Origin: CAYLYM01 sp964387645
Lineage (GTDB): Bacteria; Calditrichota; Calditrichia; RBG-13-44-9
Assembly (NCBI GenBank): GCA_964387645.1
Contig: CAYLYM010000061.1
Location: 1 to 23,214 of the forward strand
Direction of reading: 5' to 3'
Length of the DNA stretch: 23,214 bases
The stretch's first letter is position 1. Every line of letters begins with the position of its first letter. Position numbers and translations under genes: made by a program. The notes under the pieces are model-generated. The model was not told the DNA's origin, made no database searches, and saw only the letters and a list, made by a program, of their open reading frames with translations. Shown piece by piece: positions 1 to 9,418 of this stretch.

Positions 1-40
1 ATAAAATTGAAATAAAAATCACATAATGAATTTTTACCAT
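1..40 (-). CDS. Start of a truncated secreted protein gene (left edge)
   Basis: An ATG on the minus strand at 40-38 opens a frame that runs off the window after 13 codons (MVKIHYVIFISIL). It is preceded by the Shine-Dalgarno-like AAAAGGA with a 5-nt spacer, one of the better ribosome sites in the window. The short N-terminus has a lysine followed by a hydrophobic run, as in a signal peptide, which fits the neighbouring genes, all coding for exported proteins. Nothing can be said about function. Support is only the ribosome site and 13 codons, so this could be chance in AT-rich DNA. Confidence 0.45.
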   Translation of the reverse strand, partial: MVKIHYVIFISIL

Positions 41-112
41 GAATATCCTTTTTGTCTTTTAGTTTTGCATTGAATATTTTTCATTTACTTAGAAAAGTAA
101 TAGATTAATATT

Positions 113-285
113 ACCCGTTGTTCTAATAAAAAAGGAGATTGGCATTGGCATTATATTTCCTTAAATTGAGATTGGTAAGATTAACAAAAACAAGGAATAA
201 TGCCATGCACAATCTCCGTAATAAGGAGACAAAATTTTTATGATTGTCAAACATTATTTAATTTAATTTAATTCGCACAACGGGT
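113..285. repeat. 173-bp palindromic element with 8-bp terminal inverted repeats
   Basis: The ends are a perfect 8-bp inverted repeat, ACCCGTTG (113-120) and CAACGGGT (278-285). Nested inside is a second, longer inverted repeat between 134-162 and 192-217 of about 25 paired bases in four blocks (8, 4, 8 and 5 bp) separated by small bulges, with a 29-nt loop. The flanks TTAATA (105-110) and TTAATA (285-290) are alike and could be a target duplication, but they are AT-only. It may be a small non-autonomous mobile element, a structured RNA or simply an elaborate terminator. No transposase lies nearby. Confidence 0.55.
128..217 (-). terminator. Terminator-like hairpin with U tract
   Basis: Read on the minus strand, the inner inverted repeat (217 back to 134) folds into a long bulged stem that closes with GGAGATTG/CAATCTCC and is followed at once by six T residues (133-128). 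That is the form of an intrinsic terminator for transcripts coming from the toroid protein gene, whose stop codon is 288 nt upstream. The stem is much longer than usual and the loop is 29 nt. On the plus strand an alternative small stem TCTCC/GGAGA (213-217 with 225-229) competes for the same bases. Confidence 0.5.
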
Positions 286-504
286 TAATAAAATAAAAAT
301 TTTAATTTTTAAAGTTCTTTGTTTAAAATAGAAAGATTCAATAAGATTGCGCCCAAACCGTTTATTTTCTGATTATCTTTTTACTGCTGCATGTTTGTAT
401 TAAATCAAAAATATACCAGACCCACTCAATATCTAACTATTAAAAGTTGGGTGTTGCATAATGGGTATTTTGCTGTTTACTTGGACTTCAAATATTTAAC
501 TATT

Positions 505-3000
505 TTATTTTGCTCGAATGATTACGGTTACTATAGGTGTTTTGTGAGTGAAATTTACATTAAAAATCTGCTTATCTGATAAAAAGTATTCTAAAGTATT
601 TTCAACTAAATCATTATTTATAAAGATATTTGTATGGGAAAGCGGATATTTATCAGGATACCATTTTATCAAGAGCTCCCCTTTTTCACCCACTTCTCCT
701 TTCATTTTGGCGTAAAGACTTTGTTCCTGAGAATTCCATTCAGCTAAAACCAACCTGGTCTTCGAGGCCAATATGTAAGGATTATCATCAAAATCAGGTT
801 TAAAATCAAAGTAATAATCCAATCCTATCCCCCAGTCCTTACTTCCTAAATATGAGTAGGTATATGGCGCTGTCATATCTTCAAGAAAAAAAGAAGTAAA
901 TATAATCGTCCATGGTGCCTTTTTTCCTTTTTGTTGATGAAGTATCTGATCAATCGGTCCATCACCTTTTGGATTGTGCCGAAGATGGGTAACAAAAAAT
1001 GGATATTTATCATCATAACATTGATAAGCCATCATCGTTTGTATAAGCACTTTGTAGTACTTTGCATAAAAAGGGTCTTCAGTTAATATAGATAAATATG
1101 GAAAACATCGGTTAGTACAAATATACCAGGGTACGGAATATTCCTGCCAAAAATATTGTTCAGGAGCCATTCCTTTTGTTGGATAGATAAAACCTGGCAT
1201 ATTTATTGGCATTCGTGTTAACCAACCGTACCACGCTACATCTTTTGCCCATTGCAAATATCGCTGTTTCTTAGTTTCCATATATCTTTTGGCACAATAA
1301 GCAGCAAAAGTAAACACATCAACCCCATCATGATTCTTAAATTGTGGTCCTCCTGGCCTAAACGAACAATCATCATCTGTGCCGCTATACCATTCATTGA
1401 TTCGAGCAAATGTCTCATATGTCCATTTCTCCAGAATCTCTCGTGCTCGATCGTATCTTTTGTCCTTTGTTACCTGATAAAAATAATCTAATGCTATCAG
1501 AGACCACGGTGCCTGCGACCCTATATGAGTATATTTACCCTCTTTGTTATAAGTGTGGCCCAAAAGCCCGTCAGTTTCCACTCTTTCAACTATCCAATTT
1601 ATAGCTTTTAATGCCGATTCTTTCCATTTTTTGTTAGCTACCCCTTCAAAATTTTTTCTTTCAAGATAAAGTCGATAAAGACTATGAGCACCAATAGATA
1701 CCATCCAGGGTGAATAAATATATCCATGAGGTTCCATCCATGTTTTATGTGTGGTACCATATTTATTTTCTCTCACCTTCCATACAAGAGGCACTGCTCC
1801 ATTATCGATTTGACTAGATACAAAAAAGTCTGCCATTTCAATAGCTCGTTCCTTTGCCCAATTTTCTTCAGGATGATTTTCCCAGTATTTATAAAACAAA
1901 TATGCTAATTGAGCACCTACTCCTACCCACACGAATGGATATGCAAAACGAGTAGCCTCTTCATCAGAATTAGACCAGGCATGTCCTCGATATCCCTTTC
2001 CAGGAACATAAACATTATTTACTGGTGCATTTTTATAAGCACGCATAAGAGCCGAAATTGAATCTTTTATTTTTCGACGAACCGGCGATGAAATATCAAA
2101 TCCACTTTCTTCCATATAACTTCGAATACAATCAGCTTGTGTTTCTGCTACTGAAACAACAAAATGGATAGTGTAAGGACCGTGACCATAATACCAACTA
2201 TTATAAGGGAAATATATTTTCATGGGCAGTTCAGGATTCATTGTATCATATTCAAATCTACCTTTAGTATAATCCTGACCTTTGAGGTAATATCCAACAC
2301 CCACGAAATAATTTTTACCTTTTAATCTTTCACACCCAAACATAAACGGAACTGTTCCTAAATTTGGTAATATCACCCACCTACCTTGAAAGGGACTTCT
2401 GACTGGTTGCTTAAAAGGATATGACACAAAATCCATTTTAGAGTGAAAAAAAGGTATTGCAATATACAACGGATGGTCTGGCGTAATAATTCTTTTATGT
2501 GAAACTGTAAATTCAATATTAAATGCCGTATTTTTATTTGATAAAGTAATAGTAACCTCAAAATCTGTATTCGTCGCTCCAGTAGGTACTACACCTATTT
2601 TGCCATAGAATTTAATAATACCACGTTGAGGGGTATTCTCAATAATTTCATAACGTGTCGCCTTGTAAGGATCCCATACATAATGATTATCAGAATGTGC
2701 AAACACTGTATCCAATCCACCTAATTGGGTATCGTTGAGATAAAATGACCCAAGACCATATTGGCCATCTTTATGGTAAATATCTAAACGACATCCAAGT
2801 GAATTTTTTAAAGAAATAGAATTTCCACAAACCGATATAATGTTATTTCTACCTTTAACTTCATTTAAAATACTATTTTCTACATTCGATACCTCCCCAA
2901 TTAGATTTACGCTTATCAAATGCAAAATAATAATAAAATAAATTATATTCTTAAATCCTAGATATGATGATCCAGTAGAAAATTTCTTTCGAAAAAACAT
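505..3000 (-). CDS. Secreted (alpha/alpha)-toroid carbohydrate-active protein, family not recognised
   Basis: An 831-residue exported protein. Residues 1-35 hold a basic stretch and a hydrophobic segment (signal peptide or anchor). Residues about 55-310 are beta-rich. Residues about 325-715 are helical and rich in Trp, Tyr, His and Asp, in the style of an (alpha/alpha)6 toroid, with an acidic cluster TDDD (541-544) and an HDGVD segment (557-561) that could line an active site. About 740-831 form a beta-rich tail. Beta-sandwich, toroid, beta-sandwich is seen in several glycoside hydrolase and polysaccharide lyase families, but I see no signature that settles the family. The ribosome site AAGGGGGGAAAATG supports this ATG. 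It is the last gene of the unit that begins with the GH29 at 6519, 126 bp after the second GH29, so a glycosidase, lyase or epimerase role on the same polymer is inferred. Confidence 0.8.
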   Translation of the reverse strand: MFFRKKFSTGSSYLGFKNIIYFIIILHLISVNLIGEVSNVENSILNEVKGRNNIISVCGNSISLKNSLGCRLDIYHKDGQYGLGSFYLNDTQLGGLDTVFAHSDNHYVWDPYKATRYEIIENTPQRGIIKFYGKIGVVPTGATNTDFEVTITLSNKNTAFNIEFTVSHKRIITPDHPLYIAIPFFHSKMDFVSYPFKQPVRSPFQGRWVILPNLGTVPFMFGCERLKGKNYFVGVGYYLKGQDYTKGRFEYDTMNPELPMKIYFPYNSWYYGHGPYTIHFVVSVAETQADCIRSYMEESGFDISSPVRRKIKDSISALMRAYKNAPVNNVYVPGKGYRGHAWSNSDEEATRFAYPFVWVGVGAQLAYLFYKYWENHPEENWAKERAIEMADFFVSSQIDNGAVPLVWKVRENKYGTTHKTWMEPHGYIYSPWMVSIGAHSLYRLYLERKNFEGVANKKWKESALKAINWIVERVETDGLLGHTYNKEGKYTHIGSQAPWSLIALDYFYQVTKDKRYDRAREILEKWTYETFARINEWYSGTDDDCSFRPGGPQFKNHDGVDVFTFAAYCAKRYMETKKQRYLQWAKDVAWYGWLTRMPINMPGFIYPTKGMAPEQYFWQEYSVPWYICTNRCFPYLSILTEDPFYAKYYKVLIQTMMAYQCYDDKYPFFVTHLRHNPKGDGPIDQILHQQKGKKAPWTIIFTSFFLEDMTAPYTYSYLGSKDWGIGLDYYFDFKPDFDDNPYILASKTRLVLAEWNSQEQSLYAKMKGEVGEKGELLIKWYPDKYPLSHTNIFINNDLVENTLEYFLSDKQIFNVNFTHKTPIVTVIIRAK

Positions 3001-3126
3001 TTTCCCCCCTTGTTTTATTTTATTATCCTTGCAAAAAATTTTTTAATAAATTTTTCAGTTTATCATTCTCTGACATTGTCAACGTAATTTGCTAATTATT
3101 AATTTTAGAACTAGATTATTTTTTAT

Positions 3127-4755
3127 TTATTCAAAAACCGGAAAATCATTAACTCTTTTTACCCCCTCATTTATTGGTGGTGTCGTTACATCAAGCTCGC
3201 CATTCACTTCAATTTTAAAAGAATACGCAACTTCGCATGGTTTTTTAGATGGAAATTTAATGAAAAAGGATTTTTCATCTTGTTTCCAATAAATTTTTTC
3301 GTCGCAGCCAAGCATAGTTACGTTTTTTATTCCCCTACCGTGTTTTTCAACGTTACCTTTTGCCAGTGATTTGATATTTATTACCCCACTCTTAGGCCAA
3401 CCAAGAACAATAGCATAAAGCGTATTACCTCTACGAGTAAATCTCACATCTTTTCCATTCTCGACAATCAAATCGTAATTCCATGTTGTCTTACCATCGG
3501 CTTTTTTTATTATCATTTTCTCTACTGGGGTGCCTTCTCCAGGTATCTTCCATGGTCTGGTGGAATAAATGGCTTCACCGTTCACTCTGAGCCATTCGCC
3601 AATCTTTCTCATGATAAACTTTTCCTCATCTGGAATGGAGCCATCCCCTTTTGGAGTTAAGGAAATAAGGAAAATCCCACCCCGACTAACAATATCAACC
3701 AAACTACTTATGTGATATTGATAAGTGAGGTTATATTTTTTGTTCCGAACATAAGTCCATGGATAACTTATCGCCCGATCAATTAACCAGGTCCCCAATG
3801 GATGGGCCTCCATATCTCTAGTATTTTCATAACATCGTAGTCCAAATCCCACGGGAAAATTCCAATGTTTACCTGCAGGTAGCTTATTACAAATAACAAC
3901 ATCTCTTCCCTCTGCCAGGGCAGTATTAAAATATTCTGCAAAGATCTCAAGCATGCGATCCTCAGGAATAACTTTATTTTTTAGTGGATTTCTTAAGCCA
4001 TCAAACCACAGTATATCGGGTTTATATTTACGCACTACTTCTTGAATTTTATTTGCCCATTCATTTCCAAATTCTTCTTTCGTTACGGTTTCTGGATTAC
4101 GATAAAAATCTTTATAACGTGGATCAAAAAGATCCCAGGTTTTTTTCTGTTCTTCGGTGTATAAATCTAAAGGCCATCCGAAGGCAAATCCATAGGTACG
4201 AGCATGGTGAAATGTTGCCAAAAGTTTTAATCCAGCTTTTCGAATTTCCCTTGCTATCTCACCATAAATATCCCGTTTTGGCCCCATATTCTTACTATTC
4301 CATCGCGTATATTTACTATCCCACAAACAAAAACCGTCATGATGAACAAGACAAATACCGCCAAATTTGGCGCCGGCATCTTTCATTATCTGAACCCATT
4401 CAGCCGCATCGAATTTTTCTGCTTTGAACATGGGAATAAAATCTTTATAGCCAAACTTATCTAAAGGACCATAGTTCTTTTCATGATACCGACGGGTACC
4501 TGTTACGTCTAATTCATACGATGGGGCATACATATTGCGTACGTATGTATTTGATTTAAAAGCGGGAATAGAGTAAATGCCCCAGTGTGTATAGACACCA
4601 AACTTAGCATCTTTGATCCATTCAGGAATGGGATGCTTTTTTAAAGATTCCCAGTTAGGTTCATATACAACCAAATTGGATTTCTCTGATGCCAATAAAA
4701 CCGAACTTAAAAGAATTAGACTTACAAACATTACATAATATAATACTTTTTCCAT
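3127..4755 (-). CDS. GH29 alpha-L-fucosidase-type glycosidase
   Basis: A 542-residue GH29 enzyme expected to release alpha-L-fucose or a related L-sugar with retention. The TIM-barrel opens with AKFGVYTHWG, followed by VHHDG (His138, His139, Asp140) and FHH. The nucleophile is the Asp of ILWFDG (Asp252). A Cys-Tyr-Glu-Asn-x-x-Asp segment lies further on, and a C-terminal beta-sandwich ends in KPCEVAY, a tail shared by all four GH29 proteins here. I start at the internal ATG at 4755: it has AGAGAG upstream and leads straight into a signal peptide (MEKVLYYVMF...LLAS). The frame is open to an ATG at 4800, but that would bury the signal peptide and has no ribosome site. Closest relative in the window is the GH29 at 16149-17807: both share HPIP-[ED]-W, the GPKRDIYGE segment and DIVSRGG. 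Confidence 0.9.
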   Translation of the reverse strand: MEKVLYYVMFVSLILLSSVLLASEKSNLVVYEPNWESLKKHPIPEWIKDAKFGVYTHWGIYSIPAFKSNTYVRNMYAPSYELDVTGTRRYHEKNYGPLDKFGYKDFIPMFKAEKFDAAEWVQIMKDAGAKFGGICLVHHDGFCLWDSKYTRWNSKNMGPKRDIYGEIAREIRKAGLKLLATFHHARTYGFAFGWPLDLYTEEQKKTWDLFDPRYKDFYRNPETVTKEEFGNEWANKIQEVVRKYKPDILWFDGLRNPLKNKVIPEDRMLEIFAEYFNTALAEGRDVVICNKLPAGKHWNFPVGFGLRCYENTRDMEAHPLGTWLIDRAISYPWTYVRNKKYNLTYQYHISSLVDIVSRGGIFLISLTPKGDGSIPDEEKFIMRKIGEWLRVNGEAIYSTRPWKIPGEGTPVEKMIIKKADGKTTWNYDLIVENGKDVRFTRRGNTLYAIVLGWPKSGVINIKSLAKGNVEKHGRGIKNVTMLGCDEKIYWKQDEKSFFIKFPSKKPCEVAYSFKIEVNGELDVTTPPINEGVKRVNDFPVFE

Positions 4756-5010
4756 ATTAAAAATCTCTCTTTTAAATTGATCGAAAATTTCGTTTTCCAT
4801 TGATCACAAATTAGAGAATGATTCCAAGGCTTAATATAATAGAAATCTTTTCCATTAAATTGGTGATATTTATTGAGAGAATTTTCCATGTTTGAGTAAA
4901 ATTAATCTGAAGAGAATCATATAAGAAAAAATAATTTTTATAAGTCTCTGATTATAAGAGTAATATGTGTTTGAATATTCTGTGATTTTTTTAACTTAAT
5001 TAGTATTTTT

Positions 5011-6519
5011 TTATAGGATAATTTTTAACACATAAGCATGGTCGCAAGGTTTGACAGCAGGTAGTTCTACTTTCAAGCCGTCTTGGGTCATACGCCACCT
5101 TACTTTTGCTTTAGTTCCAAGTAATTCAACCCGTGATACTTTTTCACCTTTAAAACTTTTCAACAGAACTTGTGAAGGTTGTTCAAGTAAAATTGCATAG
5201 ACAGCACTATTATCCTTTGCACGAGTAAATCGGATACCTGTGGAATTAATTCTGTTGTGTTTTCGATTATTCTCTTTTATTTCTCTATAAACAATATCTT
5301 CACCATAAGTTTTCCAGGGACGGGTGCCATAAATAGCTTCTCCATTTATTTTTAACCATTCTCCAATAGCCAGCAATCGTTGGCTCATACCTTCTGGGAT
5401 AGTACCATCGCCACGTGGGCCAATGTTAAGCAAAAGATTTCCATTTTTACTAACCACATCACAAAGTAAATGAATGAGTTGAGTAGGGGTTTTATAAGCA
5501 TCTTTTTCTTCTTCTGCTTGTAAATATCCATATGAAGTACCAATCGTAGCAGGATTTTCCCATTTCACCTTGCTAATAGTGTCCATTTGTAAATTATCCT
5601 TTTCTAAACACCCCAGATTAACCGGCCAGTTAGGGTATTTGCCCTTATTATTTAAATATACCTTTTTCCCCCATTTCTGGGCGGCATTGAGATAATCCGC
5701 TATCATAGCAGCGCAAGCATCTTTAAATTTTTTCACTTGTGGATCATTTGGGGCATGGTAAAATATGGGTATATCATCAATCCACATAAAATCGGGTTGA
5801 TATTTTCTTTGCAGTTCCTTCCAACGAGCTACATAGTCATTAATAAACTCGTCTGTATAACTAAACGGCCCATATAGCTCAGCCGATTTTGGCATACGCT
5901 TTATTTCTTCAGCAATATCCGGTAATGGTTCAGAGTAAACTGCGAATTTATTTTTAGCAAAAAATCCTGGATGACGTTCTCTATGGTAAGACGGAGCAAA
6001 TTTCATCCCTCGTTTTCTTACTGCTCTTGCTAACTCCCCTACTAAATCGCGCATGGGTCCCACTTTTGTAGCACACCAGTCAGTTAAATCAGAGTCCCAT
6101 AAGGCATAACCATCATGATGCTCGGCGGTCAGGACAACATATTTTGCCCCAGCTTGTTGGAATAAATCTGCCCATTCTTCAGGATCCCATTTTTCAGCTT
6201 TAAAATTAGCAATAATATCCTTATATCCAAATTCAGGAGGACAGGCACCATACCGCATTTTCAGAACAGGATAATAATGATCGGGATCAGAATAAATCAT
6301 CTTAGGCGAATGTTCCGCATAACCTCTACCACCCTTTCGATAACCAAACTCACTGTATCCACCCCAGTGAATAAATATGCCAAACTTGGCATCATCAAAC
6401 CATTCCGGACACGGATAATTGGCAAGAGATTGCCAGTTTGCCTCATATTTTTTAGCGTAAACAATTGTTAATAACGATGCAATAACGAGAATTAGTAATA
6501 AATATTTTAGTTGATTCAT
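5011..6519 (-). CDS. GH29 alpha-L-fucosidase-type glycosidase (divergent)
   Basis: A 502-residue exported GH29 protein and first gene of the 6519-505 unit. A signal peptide covers about residues 1-22 (MNQLKYLLLILVIASLLTIVYA). The barrel shows AKFGIFIHWGG, EHHDGY (His134, His135, Asp136) and YH (His179). The nucleophile position reads WIDD (Asp248) where the other three copies have WFDG or WFDF. The later segment is also different: instead of Glu-x-x-Arg it reads CLEKDN followed by KWENPATIGTSYGY, a Trp-Glu arrangement. It ends with the common C-terminal beta-sandwich (KPCDHAYVLKI). These differences suggest another GH29 branch and another substrate or linkage. The ribosome site AAGGAAGGA lies 4 nt before the ATG. 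The shared non-coding element lies about 90 bp upstream. Confidence 0.9.
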   Translation of the reverse strand: MNQLKYLLLILVIASLLTIVYAKKYEANWQSLANYPCPEWFDDAKFGIFIHWGGYSEFGYRKGGRGYAEHSPKMIYSDPDHYYPVLKMRYGACPPEFGYKDIIANFKAEKWDPEEWADLFQQAGAKYVVLTAEHHDGYALWDSDLTDWCATKVGPMRDLVGELARAVRKRGMKFAPSYHRERHPGFFAKNKFAVYSEPLPDIAEEIKRMPKSAELYGPFSYTDEFINDYVARWKELQRKYQPDFMWIDDIPIFYHAPNDPQVKKFKDACAAMIADYLNAAQKWGKKVYLNNKGKYPNWPVNLGCLEKDNLQMDTISKVKWENPATIGTSYGYLQAEEEKDAYKTPTQLIHLLCDVVSKNGNLLLNIGPRGDGTIPEGMSQRLLAIGEWLKINGEAIYGTRPWKTYGEDIVYREIKENNRKHNRINSTGIRFTRAKDNSAVYAILLEQPSQVLLKSFKGEKVSRVELLGTKAKVRWRMTQDGLKVELPAVKPCDHAYVLKIIL

Positions 6520-6611
6520 TTAGTCCTTCCTTATCTTTTATTCTTATTTTTAATCATGTTAAGTTAATTGTGTCTGGACATATAACCTTCTACTGATCAT
6601 TTTTTTAAATG

Positions 6612-6742
6612 AAACCTTTTAAAAATCTCTTTGCATTGACTCTATTACTTCGTAATCAAGTAAATTCGATGGTTATACGATTATTCTAAACACAATAAAA
6701 CAGCTTTTAGTAAAATGTTAACAGTGGATTTTAATCGATAGT
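6612..6742 (-). promoter_or_regulatory. Conserved intergenic element, copy A (upstream of GH29 at 6519)
   Basis: This stretch, about 90 bp upstream of the 6519 start, matches two other intergenic places in the window. Read on the plus strand it begins AAACCTTTTAAAAAT, continues TTGCATTGACTCTATTA, then TATACGATTATT, AATGTTAAC and ATTTTAATCG. The copy at 22735-22860 has the same blocks in the same order on the opposite strand, about two-thirds identical by eye over roughly 130 bp, and the copy at 17936-18000 has the first part. Position ahead of a transcription unit suggests a promoter or operator region, but no promoter boxes are certain. The remainder of the gap 6520-6976 shows nothing else I can name. 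Confidence 0.5.
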
Positions 6743-6976
6743 AAAACAAAAGGTATGTAAAAATTCAAATCAGTTACTATGTTATAATTAAAACAAAGGT
6801 TTTAAATATTCTTCAAAGTAATAATTCCAACTATTAAATGAACGATTTAAAATATTTCTTTTTTCTTTCCTTATAATATTTATAGACAGTTTTTCATTTT
6901 GAAAAATATCCATATTACTTAATTCTTTATTTATTTAAATACCATTTCTAATCTGTTGGACTTTAGCTCTATAATT

Positions 6977-9328
6977 TCATTTTGTAAAGCATGCCATGGG
7001 TACCACCCCACAATCATCTACATACGCATCACCTGAACCTCGCTTTACAATTGCAACAGTTACTGTGGTTTGATTTTGTCCAGTTTGAAATGGAAGAGTT
7101 ACTAATCGCCAATGCTGTCCTTTTTCCAGCACAATACCTGATGTACTTGTCGATAGAATTTTGTCTTTATCATACTGAACTTGGAGCTCAACTTCTTTTG
7201 CTCCTTCCAGCCGAACATATGCAGAAAAGATATAAACTCTTTCCGGCGTTAATCTGTTAATGGTTTGTTCAATGCCGTCATCATCCTCACCCTGCAAATG
7301 GACACTATTCCCATGCACAGCAAAACGAGAATCAGCTGCAGGAAAATTAAAGCCTTCATGATATTCAATTACAGAATGTTTCCCAAAAGTTTTTTTCCAT
7401 CCATAAAATGGGGGTAGAGGTTCGGCTCCCTTGTATCTGGAATACTCGAAACCGGCGTTTACCAAATAATTGCGGTAATATGAATTTGGTTTTTCATATT
7501 TTGGCTCTGGATTATTATAAAAGTTATGACCTGCTTTCCAAACATTCTCTCCTTCATAGGCACCACAATCAGGTGCTAATCCTTCAAAGATTTCATTAAT
7601 TCCGGGTAAAACCAAACCTTTATCTCTACCAAGAGGATTCATTCCAGGAGCTAAATTCTCGGATACAAAATAGCGTTTCATATCATTTATGTGTTGATTG
7701 TTTGCTTTAATCACTTCTGGATTAATCATTAGTAATCCACCATATTGATTATTTACTACAAAGGTACCCGATTGGGTCATTTGTCCTTTCCAGGGCCCCC
7801 ACCGATTGGTAATACCCTCAAGTACTGTATTATTAAATATCATACAAAACCGGGTTGGACGATTGAGACGAATGGCATCTCTATTTTGCCAGACTACATT
7901 ATGGTGAACAATATAATTACTAACATAATTATCAAAATAAATACCGTTATATTCAGAACCTGTGTTTCCGTGAAATATATTATAGCGTATAACCGTATTA
8001 CCACCGTCATGTCCTCCTCCGTGAAAGCAGCCCAGATCATGGGTTATCATCCCTGGATTGGCAAAAATATTGTACTGTATAAGATGTTCGGCACCATTTG
8101 GTCTCATACAACTTCGACCCGAATTTTCGAAAGTATTATGGCTTATAAGATGACCAAAACCATCGAGTTGTATAATTGCATCAGAACTTCCAAAGTAGTT
8201 TATATCGTGTATATAACAGTTAATTACCGCATTATTTGTCCCTTCCAATGTAATTCCACCACCTGATGAATAGGCAATTTCTGAATTACGAATTGTATTG
8301 CCTCTGCCCGAAATCAGCACACTATACCTGGCTCCAAGTCCTCTTACTGTATTTCCCCCACGGGTATGGGAAATATATCTTGCTCTTATTCCATCAATCA
8401 GGCAGTAACTGGCATCTTCTAATTTTATGGTGGCTCCAATTATTTTAAATCCTTTAAAATAGATATAGGATTTTCCCGAAAGATCGAGAGCATAATGCCG
8501 CCGTTTAAATTCCACCTGGTAATCACCTGGCTTCTGTCCGTCTGGTGGCCAAAAGTAAAGCGTCCGAGATACTGAGTCATAAGCCCATTCACCTGGAGTA
8601 TCAAGTAGTGCAAGTGGGCCTGTAATGATGAATTCATTCCGACCGTAACGTGGATGTTTCTTACCTGGATTATGTCTTTCTTTTATCCACCAGCTATTCC
8701 CCATGTCTTTGAAATATATTGTCTTCTGATCAGGTTCAAATCCGGTAATAATACTGGTCCAGGCACTCCACTTACTTTGTGATAGCGACCATAATACTCC
8801 ACCATTTAGTTTATCTGATGTAAAACTATCAGGGAATTTATTACAAACTATATGTAAGGAACTCCCGCTGTCAACCAATGCAGCTTCTGGATCCATAATA
8901 TTTTTATTAATCTTATTTGGCCAGCGAGCTTCAATCATCATCTCGCCATTATAAAATAATTGATTGTCTGGAGTAAGATCCCATTCAACAGTTGCTTTAT
9001 ATATCTGACCTTGATGACGAGACCATCCTTTAATCAACTCAAGACCACTGATAATAACCTCCTCTCCTTCTGCCGCAACAAATTGAATAGGCTTCCCCTT
9101 CTGACCCGAATTTTTGGGTCGAATTATTTCCCGATATATTCCCCCCATAACAATACATACATCACCAGGTTGCATAATGTCTGCTGCTTTTTGTATTGTC
9201 CGGAAAGGACTATTTCTTGTACCAAAATTATTATCATTTCCCTTTAATGAGACATAATATTCTGATGCAATTACTTTAAATGTTAATAATAGAAAAATAA
9301 CAAATAAAATAATATTTTTTTTCATCAT
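6977..9328 (-). CDS. GH141-like parallel beta-helix enzyme with C-terminal carbohydrate-binding domain
   Basis: A 783-residue exported protein. After a signal peptide (1-22) comes a DUF1565-like start, EYYVSLKGND (23-32) with SPFRTIQKAA and GDVCIVMGGIYRE. The ARWPN motif (134-138) follows, then a beta-rich insert. A right-handed parallel beta-helix spans about 285-500 with repeated NTIRN/VIRYN-type coils, closed by APDCGAYEG (585-593). This order is that of GH141, which contains an alpha-L-fucosidase and a xylanase and is common in fucoidan-degrading bacteria; the family call rests on recall of those motifs, not on a search. Residues about 620-776 form a jelly-roll of the CenC/CBM4-like kind (LVNAGFE ... 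AYVDDCG), probably binding the polymer. The neighbouring paralogue lacks this domain. Tandem ATGs open the frame (9328 and 9325) after a weak GGA. Last gene of the 17807-6977 unit. Confidence 0.8.
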   Translation of the reverse strand: MMKKNIILFVIFLLLTFKVIASEYYVSLKGNDNNFGTRNSPFRTIQKAADIMQPGDVCIVMGGIYREIIRPKNSGQKGKPIQFVAAEGEEVIISGLELIKGWSRHQGQIYKATVEWDLTPDNQLFYNGEMMIEARWPNKINKNIMDPEAALVDSGSSLHIVCNKFPDSFTSDKLNGGVLWSLSQSKWSAWTSIITGFEPDQKTIYFKDMGNSWWIKERHNPGKKHPRYGRNEFIITGPLALLDTPGEWAYDSVSRTLYFWPPDGQKPGDYQVEFKRRHYALDLSGKSYIYFKGFKIIGATIKLEDASYCLIDGIRARYISHTRGGNTVRGLGARYSVLISGRGNTIRNSEIAYSSGGGITLEGTNNAVINCYIHDINYFGSSDAIIQLDGFGHLISHNTFENSGRSCMRPNGAEHLIQYNIFANPGMITHDLGCFHGGGHDGGNTVIRYNIFHGNTGSEYNGIYFDNYVSNYIVHHNVVWQNRDAIRLNRPTRFCMIFNNTVLEGITNRWGPWKGQMTQSGTFVVNNQYGGLLMINPEVIKANNQHINDMKRYFVSENLAPGMNPLGRDKGLVLPGINEIFEGLAPDCGAYEGENVWKAGHNFYNNPEPKYEKPNSYYRNYLVNAGFEYSRYKGAEPLPPFYGWKKTFGKHSVIEYHEGFNFPAADSRFAVHGNSVHLQGEDDDGIEQTINRLTPERVYIFSAYVRLEGAKEVELQVQYDKDKILSTSTSGIVLEKGQHWRLVTLPFQTGQNQTTVTVAIVKRGSGDAYVDDCGVVPMACFTK

Positions 9329-9418
9329 TTAATTTTCCATGTTTTTTTATAACTTATATTTTTGCCATTTGAAAAATCTTTCGTAATATTATTTTAGGTA
9401 TTCAAGTTTAATAAAGTC

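Larger units (their letters stand above)
41..504. other. Intergenic region between the truncated gene and the toroid protein gene
   Basis: No open frame on either strand looks coding; the 62-codon plus-strand frame at 391-579 overlaps the 3' end of the next gene and has no ribosome site. The stretch holds the palindromic structure described separately at 113-285 and is otherwise plain AT-rich sequence. Around 47-75 the sequence CCTTTT...TTTGCATTGA weakly resembles the shared element seen at 6612-6742, but it overlaps the ribosome site of the truncated gene and is too degenerate to call. Confidence 0.6.

Noticed and set aside
113..285. Integron attC-like recombination site
   Set aside because: Imperfect inverted repeats with GTTG/CAAC ends suggested attC, but the outer arms do not fit RYYYAAC...GTTRRRY and there is no integrase or cassette-like gene order.
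3984..4427. 147-codon plus-strand frame
   Set aside because: It lies wholly antisense to a well-supported GH29 gene, with no ribosome site and no recognisable protein features; a shadow frame.
7745..8266. 173-codon plus-strand frame
   Set aside because: Antisense to the beta-helix region of the GH141-like gene; its Ile/Thr/Asn-rich composition mirrors the repeated coils on the other strand.
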